A stretch of 64,000 nt of DNA from Galerina marginata (lineage: Eukaryota > Basidiomycota > Agaricomycetes > Agaricales > Galerinaceae): contig JAECYW010000003.1 in the NCBI GenBank assembly GCA_023014335.1, positions 806,001 through 870,000 of the forward strand. The letters run 5' to 3'. Below the pieces are notes generated by a model. The model saw only the letters and a list, made by a program, of their open reading frames with translations. It was not told the origin of the DNA and did not search any database. Both the position numbers and the translations under genes were made by a program. This document shows positions 56,656-64,000 of the stretch, one piece after another (position 1 is the first letter of the stretch; the number at the start of each line of letters is the position of its first letter).

Positions 56656-59600
56656 ACTCAATTTGGTGAGACGACGCGACGCGACTCTATCATGATCACA
56701 TGTTTTGATTCTCCGATATCTAAACCAAAGATGGCGGCGATTTCATTCAACCCCGCCCCCCTTTCCTCGGAACATTACTGGCACGTTCTAGTAGCAAATA
56801 GCACCTTGCAACGTATTTGTGTCAGTCGTGAGAGGACAACTCCATTCCTCGAGCTTCGTTGCAGGCTTGGATGATTATCTTGAGCAGGGCTTGGACCAGA
56901 GGGATGCGATGTCGGAAATGAAGAGGATCGAGCTGATCGTGATGTGTATGTTAACGGTGCGTGATGTCGTTTTATGACGACCGACTAATTCAATTTGGTC
57001 CAATAAGCAAACGCCGCGTACTTCCTGAGCATGTTATCTTTCCTTTCGGTCTTCCCAATCTACGCAAGTGGCTCGCCTCCTACCTCTCGGCCAGCATCTC
57101 CCCCTCGGCTGAAGATCTACGTGGTCCCTGCGCGAAGTTCATGCATTTTCTCTTTGCGATAAAAAGAACCTTTTACCTGTCCTACACCACTCAGCCCGCA
57201 TAACCAAGCACAGATCCGAAGCACATCAACTGCTGCCATGTCACATTCTCGATTCAGCGAGGGTTGAATAGGAAAACCAGGACCCTCGTCTCGAGATCAA
57301 GTGCTTGGAGAGGTAAAATGTGCTTCCGGCTATCTTTCAAGTTGGTTATTTCTCTATAAGCCTCAGGCTCTCGCCCAAAGTTGACGTGCGCATGATCATC
57401 TCTTCCGCTCCTCCCAACGCCAGCGCATTCCAACACGAGTTCCCGCTCCTGCCAGCTCAGATGAGGTGCGAACTCATTTCCTAACGTACCTAACTGTCGA
57501 TATTCAGGCTGATACTAATAGCAATAGCCGCCCTCCGTGCTCGGCTACCAGAAACCCCAATCTTCGTCTCCTGACCCTGCCGAAACTTGAGAGGCATCGG
57601 AAGCATGGAAAGTCTTGAGTTCAGCCATCCCAGAACGAAAACGGGAAGAAGGTTAACTTCCAGTTCCAATTTTGGCATTGTTTTGTTTGCTGCTCAAACT
57701 TTCCGTGCTTCCACACCCCACTCCGTTCTCGACCCACGGTCCGTGCCTTGGAATACATCTATCCTGGCTACTCGTCTAGGGTATCTGGTCTTGGATTTTG
57801 TCCTCGCATACCCACTAACGCTATTCAACACGCCTACTCACGTGGCTACCAAGTATGTCTGCTTAAACCATGTTCTTTCGGCCATTATTATCCCCGCTCA
57901 GATCAGATATGGTACGCCTTTCTTCAACGTTGCCAACTCTTAATATCAAATTCAACACGAGCTAACGATAGTACCCTCCTTCTCTCCAGACAATCTTCCC
58001 CGCGGGCCACCCAAAAACCCAAAGGTTCCCAACCATCGAGTCTCATCCCACTGGCCGGGTCGAAGAGCGAAGGGATCGGAAGCATGGAAGCCATTGGATC
58101 AGATATCTCAGAACGACGATGGGAAGACGTTTGAATAGTCCTCCAGTCGGAATTTTGGGATCGTGCTTTCTCTGAAATGTTTCCATGTTTCCATTCTCGC
58201 TCCGTTCTCGACGACGCATCTCATTTTCTTTGTTGTCAAAATTTTAAGCTGATACCCTCCACTCCTTTTAGGCCAACTTGTATAATCGAACTACGCGAAT
58301 TACCACAAGCTAACAACTATCACGTCGTCATGGCTTGGTCGAAACACAAGAGGCACCGGAAGCATAGAAAGCATTCAATCCAGCTATCTCAATCTCAGAG
58401 CGAACTCGGCCGGAGGGTTAGTCTCCAAAAACCTCCAGTCGCCATTTTGAGATGAAGGAGAGGACTGTCTTCTATGCTTCCATAACCTCTTTTCGTCCCA
58501 CTCCGTTTTCGACGACGCGCGATCTTCGACGGGCCTGCCGACTCATTAAATTGCTTTTCTTCCCCATTGGCGCCCCAGTTGGTACGTTTTTTCAACTCTT
58601 AATAATTGATCCATCTCTACCTGATATCAATACCCTCCCATACAGACCCAGACGACCCTCCGCATACCGCGCTGGGTCAGGCGAAACCCCAAAAGCCCCA
58701 ACTATCCCATCTCCTTAGCCTGGAGCTGGTCGAAATGCGAGAGGCCCCGGAAGCATGAAAAACGTTCGTATCAGCTATCTTAGAATGGAGACAAGAAGAC
58801 GTTTAAAACATTTTCAGTCGAGATTTTGAGATGTGTAATAACGACTGTGTCCTTTCCATGCTTCCATAACCTCGGTTCACTTGGAGTTCTTCGGTCCCGC
58901 CTACTCGTCTTGTATCTTCGCTAGTGGATTTTATCCTCCGATACTCTGTCGACGATCCTGATTCTAGTACTCGACCGCCGACCCACGGGGTCTATTATGT
59001 CGAGTAAGTCCGCTTGAATTATGCTCGCAACCCGTCTCTGCCTCCTACCTCCAATCGAGAGCAAAACCCTCACAGCACGGCTGCCGTAGATGTCGCCGAT
59101 CTTCACCCCAAACCAATCAGCGCGGAAAACCCCACCTCTAATTTCCGCGAAGGTGATTTGGAGTTTGACAAGGCGGCGCGAATCCGTGCTCGTTTGGTTT
59201 TATTCTCGTTACAGTATCTCGAGGACCTTTGATTCCCGCCCAAGTCCTTTTGCGGCTGCCTTGAACTAGGTCCCTTTTTCACCCGAATCAAGCCCCGAAG
59301 CATGCGAAAGTACGCCGAAATATCTCGTCCAGTCAAGGGTGAAGAGGTCTGATTCTCTGAACCCTGCTGCTCGCGATTTCTTGAAAGGCAGTCTCAACAT
59401 GCTTCCATTGCTCCTTGGTTTTTATATCCTCCCGCCAACTTTGAATTCGACATGTGACCTAAAAGCTCAATTGCTTCTTCCCCACTCACAAAACCAGAAG
59501 CAGGTACAAGCCATTCTCTTCCTAGTGCGTGAAACTCAGTAATATTTCACATCGCTGACACCGCTTTGTTCCAGGAAATTTTCTGGGTTTGGAATGCAGG

Positions 59601-59920
59601 ACAACGCTGCGGAATTCAACCGCTGTCTATAACTTCAGTGCGGGCAGTAGGGGTACTACAAAGATAGGTGCAAATGTGACTTGATTGAACCGTGATTTTC
59701 ATTCTAGATGACCACAGATTTTGGGCGGTTGTTTGGCTATGTATGTACATCCCATTTTTGTTGTTAGAAGTTCAGGCAGAGAGTAACTGAACATAGATCG
59801 ATCGTACTGTAAGCTATGCCTTAGGTCTTCTTTTTTATGCCTTCCGGGACTAATACGGTATTCTTATAAAATGCAAGCATCGGCTGTAAAAATTGGAGAC
59901 ACCTTGTAAGGCCACGTGAG
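56656..59920 (+). repeat. Array unit 11
   Basis: The GACGACGCGACGCGACTC head is at about 56,670. The helical exon remnant (about 56745-56958) has kept the RVSRER-like CGTGAGAGG and GAGCTGATC text. C is at 57219-57327, A at 57599-57714, 58078-58192, 58358-58481 and 58749-58865, and E at 59297-59406. An intron-like segment lies at 57912-57989. Confidence 0.5.
58358..58481 (+). ncRNA. A hairpin with outer arms GGAAGCATAGAA / TTCTATGCTTCC
   Basis: The arms at 58358-58369 and 58470-58481 pair over 12 bp. The usual arms are GGAAGCATGGAA / TTCCATGCTTCC, so a G-C pair has changed to A-T on both sides. Confidence 0.5.
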
Positions 59921-62900
59921 GAACGACGCGACGCGACTGTATCACATGATTTGATTCTCTCAAAATCAGATTGAGATTCGTAAGCTGGTTTCCTAGTCGG
60001 TCGGATTTTCTTTTCTTATAATCTCTATGTAAGCTGATTGAAAGCTCCTGCCATTCGCCCTACTACCCTGCACGCAAACCAAACATCGAATTGAAGCATA
60101 CCGCCTGATTATCTTTACTCTCGACACTACAAGCCCAATTGCAAGAGTACCTGGCCTTTTTGGCGCTAGTGGTTCGAGAGTTCTGATATTGCACTGGCGT
60201 GCTTCATCTGCTTTTTTGCTTTGCTCTCGACTCGACTTGGATGGCCCCCGATCTACTCGAGTGGCCCGATCTCGTTTTCTTCCTCTCCATCGGCTGACTT
60301 GTCTTTGGTTATTTGGATGACCTTGTGCTCATTCGAGATACTCATGTTCAAGTCCTCTGTATCGCGGTCCATCGCACTCCAGCTCTTGCCCCTGTTACTG
60401 TTCAAATAAGGTGCGAACCGCGCATTTTCCTAAAGTATCGAACCGTCAAATATCGGCTGATAGTGATAACCTCCCTCCAGGTTACAGATGACCCTCTGTA
60501 TTTGCACTGCGGAACCTCCCAGCCCTCGCGTCTCCGTGGCACCGGAAGTGTGGAAAGCTGTTGTATTCTCTATCTCAGTCTCAAATTTCTGACTTTTCCG
60601 ACTTGGTTCCTGTGGGCAATCAAAGCGTTTCTATGCTTCCTTTACCTCGACTCGCCTGTGCACTTTTTTTCGCCCTATCTCAGAATGACGACGTGAAGAA
60701 GTTTACTAAAAAAAACAGAAGCTCTCATTCGTAATTTTGAGATGACGACCAGACTGGTCAGCGGCTCCATGCTTCCACACCCTTTCTCCGTTCTCGAAAC
60801 GATCCCAAGCCCTTTTTTCTCAAAGTATTAATCCCCAATCCCCCGATATTCAAGACTAATACCCGTCCCTCTCTCCAGACGAATTTGTATATCTACATTG
60901 CACAACACCCCACAGTTTAACAGCCGTCGCATCTCCTTGAGCACATGCATAGGCCTGGATCATGACCTCGTCAAAACACGAAGGTACTGGAAGCACGAGA
61001 GCCGTTCGAAACAGCTATCTCAAAACAAAGACGTGGAGAAGTTTTACAAAATTTCCAGTCCTAATTTTGAGGTTGTTACGCTCGTTAAAACGTAGTTCCG
61101 TGCTTCCATAACTTCGTTTCGTTTTGGTGATGTGATGTTTACATTAGCCGGCCCACTTGTCTTAGGCTGGTGTCTCCGCTCGTGTCTCGTACGTTTCATG
61201 GTTTCGGCTCAGATGGTACGGCCACATTTTTTTTTCTTTCTATTTTAGCTCGAAGTGCTAAGCTTTCGTTTGAAAGGCCCACTGCTTAGCGGACCGCCTG
61301 CGTCTCTCGCTCTACTCCTCAACTCGAAGCTTCCACCAGAACTTAGCAACAGGGAAAGCACCAGACCCAGATTCTAGAGTCGTCTATCTTTCAAGTTAGG
61401 GCTGCGACCGCAGAAGGTAAGCATTCCTTCGTATTTCAATTCCGTAATGATCAAATTCCTCTCACCTTTACTCTATTTTCCATGCTTTCTATTCCGTGCA
61501 TTCAATTTGTCTCGCCCGTCTACGCCTCGAGGTAACGAGCTTACGGGCGGAAGCACTTCCTTTCTAAATCTATTCGCTCCGGCTCCGGTTGCTTTGGGAT
61601 GTGCTGCCTGCCTCGTGAAAGCACTCATGCTCGCTTCGCTCTATTCTGATATCTCGACCCTAATTTAAGCCACCTCCTGCTCAACCAAATATCGCCCCGG
61701 AGCATGCCAAGTCACGCCTTCTCGACCTTTCGGGGTGTGGAGCGATAAATCTCCTCTGGCCCCGGGGTTCGAGATATGCAGTCAACAGGAATCGCTTCCG
61801 TGGCCATTTTGGCTTTCTCCAGACTGGCTTGGCCTCAATTGACAGGCTCGGTTCCTGGGCCTCTGCCCACCCAGAACGAGAAGTTTGGACGCATTGTGAA
61901 CACTTGACTACCTCCCCTATTTTATCCGATTCGCAATGTTGCTTTGAAGCATCTTGAATGACTGTCAATGCCTCACTTTCTTGGTCAATGCCCGACCTCA
62001 AGAAAATACACACCGACACGAGCCGGGGTGAGTCATTTTCGAATCGAAACTTGATTGCATGCCATTGACCATTTGCACAGGTTGAAGAATCCTTCGACTC
62101 GCAGATGCGATTCCACAACGCCCGTCTATTCCTTTTTATTGTCACTTTTGCCTTTCATCACCTTGTGTTTTTCTTCCATCCACCTTCGTGATAAGCAAAT
62201 GTCGTTTCGAAGCATTTCGATCCGCCTGTGATATTCTCAAATCACCGGGCGACAAAACTTTGTGTTTTGGTCACCCTGCGGTTAGTGATTCCAACAGTGT
62301 CTCGCAGCGGATTAGCATGCTTCCAAGACCCATTTGAGCTATTTTTCTTTCTTAATTACTCCTTCAGATGTCGACACTCTCAGAACAATTTTCTACTCTT
62401 GCCCACCGAACACACTCCACCCTCATCTTTATAATTGTTCAGCGAGGTTGTCCGCCTCGTTTCCACACCTTATAGGTAACAGAAGCATGGATGCGTTGAA
62501 GTCAGCGAACTCGGAGCGAAGGTAGAAAAACTTCCAGTCTTTTTTTCCCTTGAGATATCATTCTTACATCTAGTCTTTTACTTCACCCCTTCTGGTTCTT
62601 GAGAACGTGTTGATTACCCGCGATTCCTGTGATCTCAAAGCCTTACAGCGACTTCTTCCATAGACTCGTTCAAATATATTCATGGAGTGTAATTTAAAAA
62701 TTATAGCAAAAGCCCTAGTCGTGAGCAGTGCCAATTCAATTCAGTTTTATCATATAACCTACGTGGTTACGCAAAAAAAAAATAGGCAAAGCCCAGACTT
62801 TGCCTTTGAACCAGCGGGGAGACTTTTAATGACGAGTGGGTCGATATGCGCATAATTCAGCTCTTTTCCTCTATGACTTCCCATGATTCCCGCGAAAAGT

Positions 62901-62975
62901 ACTTAAATCTCAAAGAGGTGGTGCACCGGCGTGCTGACTGTGGTCCCCAAGCCCTCGTACTCAATTTAGATACTC
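59921..62975 (+). repeat. Array unit 12
   Basis: The GACGCGACGCGACTGTATCA head is at about 59,934. B is at 60094-60205, A at 60543-60640 (inner stem lost), about 60665-60776 and 60989-61107, an E-like module at about 61699-61800, C at 62209-62324 and a broken A at about 62480-62560. The stretch 61,130-61,680 has no module I can name. Confidence 0.5.
60989..61107 (+). ncRNA. A hairpin with outer arms GGAAGCACG / CGTGCTTCC
   Basis: The arms at 60989-60997 and 61099-61107 pair perfectly. Other copies have GGAAGCATG / CATGCTTCC, so the T-A pair became C-G on both sides. Confidence 0.5.
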
Positions 62976-64000
62976 AGAGATGACGCGACGCGACTGTATC
63001 ACATGATGCGATTTTCTCGGCATATCAGAAGGTTTCCTAATCGGACGACCGTCACTCACGATCCTGCTCTTCCTCATCCACTCCCATTCCCTTGTAACAT
63101 CCTACCCTTAAGCTTGGAGTTGTTGTCTTGTTTTCTTTCCCTTCGATTGCTCAGATCTACCGAATAACTTGCTTTCTTCCACCCCGTCGGCCCTCTATTC
63201 TCTCGTCTCAGGAACGGCATTAAGCATCGAGTCAACTACGACCCCCAAGCGTGGTGCTGCGCGATGTCCATGCGCTTTTTCTCTGTGATAGGGACCGCCT
63301 CTGGCCCTCCCTTATACCTACCATTCACTGTGAGGCTTAATGAGGCCGCATAACCAAAGGCCGATTGGAAGCATGTCAGTCTCTCGATTCCATCTGGGCA
63401 TACAAAAAACCTACATTTTTAACCCTCGGCTCGAGATATTGCACTTGACAATGTTGCGTTCACGGCTCTTTGGTTATTTCCTGACGATCCTATACTCTAA
63501 CAAGGTGCTTACTATCAATTCCTCCGCTCCACACTCCAACGCATTCTTGCTTCTGCTCCTGCCTGTTCAGATAAGGTACGAACTGCGCTTATTCCCGAAG
63601 TACCAATCCGTGATGATAGTAATACTGACATCCTCTCTTCCAATGCAGACGACCCTCCGCGCTTGGGTGGCGGAAACCTCACCAGCCCCCAACTGCCGCA
63701 TCTGTGTGAGCATGGAACGAGAGGTATCGGCAGCATGGGAAACCTCTGGATCACGATCTCAAAGAGAAGATGACGGGAAGTTAAGCAAAACTTTCCTGTT
63801 GTACTTTGAGACATTGAACCAAAGCTGTAGGATTTCCATGCTTCCATAACTTTACGTTCTGAACGACGCACAATCCGTGTCTTGGAGTATACGGCCCGCC
63901 GACTCGTCTTGAGGATATCTCCACTCGTGTATGCAGCCTACAAATCAGCAGGATCTATTACGCTTGCAGCTGACGGCCTGGGTAGGCAAATTTCCTAGCT
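62976..64000 (+). repeat. Array unit 13, open at the right edge
   Basis: The GACGCGACGCGACTGTATCA head is at about 62,983. A degenerate C is at about 63367-63462 and an A at 63729-63845. In this A the inner stem CTCAAAG (63758-63764) pairs with CTTTGAG (63804-63810), another compensated form. The array evidently continues beyond the window. Confidence 0.5.

Larger units (their letters stand above)
18315..64000 (+). repeat. About 46-kb degenerate array of hairpin-forming modules
   Basis: The sequence is a succession of related 100-150-bp imperfect palindromes embedded in larger units. A modules (outer arms GGAAGCATGGAAA / TTTCCATGCTTCC; inner stem ATCTCAGAA / TTTTGAGAT; apical GAAGTTT / AAACTTC) start near 18944, 19259, 24812, 27573, 28192, 28698, 30661, 30883, 31095, 33126, 33388, 33719, 34017, 37953, 38262, 38440, 39937, 47576, 48385, 48695, 49207, 49382, 50774, 51073, 51592, 55387, 57599, 58078, 58358, 58749, 60543, 60989 and 63729. 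B modules start near 18337, 21472, 21700, 21947, 22177, 22413, 25761, 25999, 26263, 29607, 29836, 30103, 32022, 32323, 32566, 36600, 37006, 37331, 50132, 54854 and 60094. C modules start near 18624, 23062, 26534, 27804, 30279, 32779, 37581, 50431, 55060, 57219, 62209 and 63367. All three share the GAAGCA..TGCTTC outer logic. The array is not closed in this window. What it encodes is not known to me. Confidence 0.8.

Noticed and set aside
20916..56958. A mating-type homeodomain or pheromone-receptor locus
   Set aside because: The helical exon loosely recalls N-terminal dimerisation regions, but no homeodomain (WFxNxR), receptor membrane helices or CaaX pheromone precursors were seen.
18315..64000. 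CRISPR-like reading of the repeated GGAAGCATGG motifs
   Set aside because: The host has introns and is eukaryotic. Spacing is irregular, and the motifs are paired hairpin arms, not direct repeats with unique spacers.
1..64000. Centromeric or ribosomal repeat explanation for the right-hand array
   Set aside because: There is no short-period satellite, no rRNA sequence, and the units contain ordered, differing modules with intron-like segments.

Overview
The window looks like nuclear DNA of a basidiomycete fungus, most likely an agaric (Agaricomycetes). Introns are short (50-76 bp) with GTRNGT donors and CTAAY-like branch sites. There is an NWD2-like NACHT NTPase family, a small beta-trefoil protease-inhibitor-like gene, a solo LTR and many non-autonomous inverted-repeat elements. 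Only two genes appear intact: a NACHT gene (2329-4877, minus strand) and a five-exon inhibitor-like gene (7089-7739, plus strand). Gene density is otherwise very low.

Layout. (1) 1-18,150: a duplicated block in which inhibitor-like gene remnants alternate with NACHT genes. The block at about 1,070-5,010 is repeated at about 9,830-13,670. The first NACHT copy is open over 789 codons once four exons are joined; the second has the same four exons but a 7-nt deletion breaks its frame. Further inhibitor remnants lie at about 5.3-6.5 kb and 14.3-18.1 kb. One of these is split by a 2.6-kb element with 0.58-kb terminal inverted repeats, which itself carries a 297-bp nested element.

(2) 18,300-64,000, continuing past the right edge: a degenerate array of about 13 units of 1.2-4.5 kb (transposons excluded). 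Many units begin with a promoter-like box, either CACGTGATCAGAGCTGG or GACGCGACGCGACTG. Most then carry a decayed exon encoding a helical peptide (HHWQVLEELLDG type), followed by many 100-150-bp imperfect palindromes. I see three main palindrome families by their arms: B (GAAGCATGCC / GGCATGCTTC), C (GAAGCACATCA / TGATGTGCTTC) and A (GGAAGCATGGAAA / TTTCCATGCTTCC, with an inner stem ATCTCAGAA / TTTTGAGAT). Two less clear families (D, E) lie in the right half. By eye there are about 38 A, 21 B and 12 C copies. In many copies both arms have changed together, so pairing is kept although the sequence differs. Spliceosomal-intron-like segments lie between modules, so the palindromes fall in predicted exons. 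This array is the main candidate for an undescribed system: possibly a structured or hairpin RNA locus, or a decayed gene family whose exons are palindromic.

(3) Several transposons sit inside the array: a 1.06-kb element (19,644-20,702, 7-bp target duplication), a possible 492-bp element, a solo LTR (about 24,069-24,461), a 660-bp element (26,601-27,260) and a 7.34-kb element (40,038-47,381, 8-bp target duplication). The last contains a second inverted-repeat element that splits a GC-rich, intron-bearing sequence.

All calls were made by reading the sequence. No database search, folding program or transcript data were available. Copy counts and outer borders of degenerate units are approximate.
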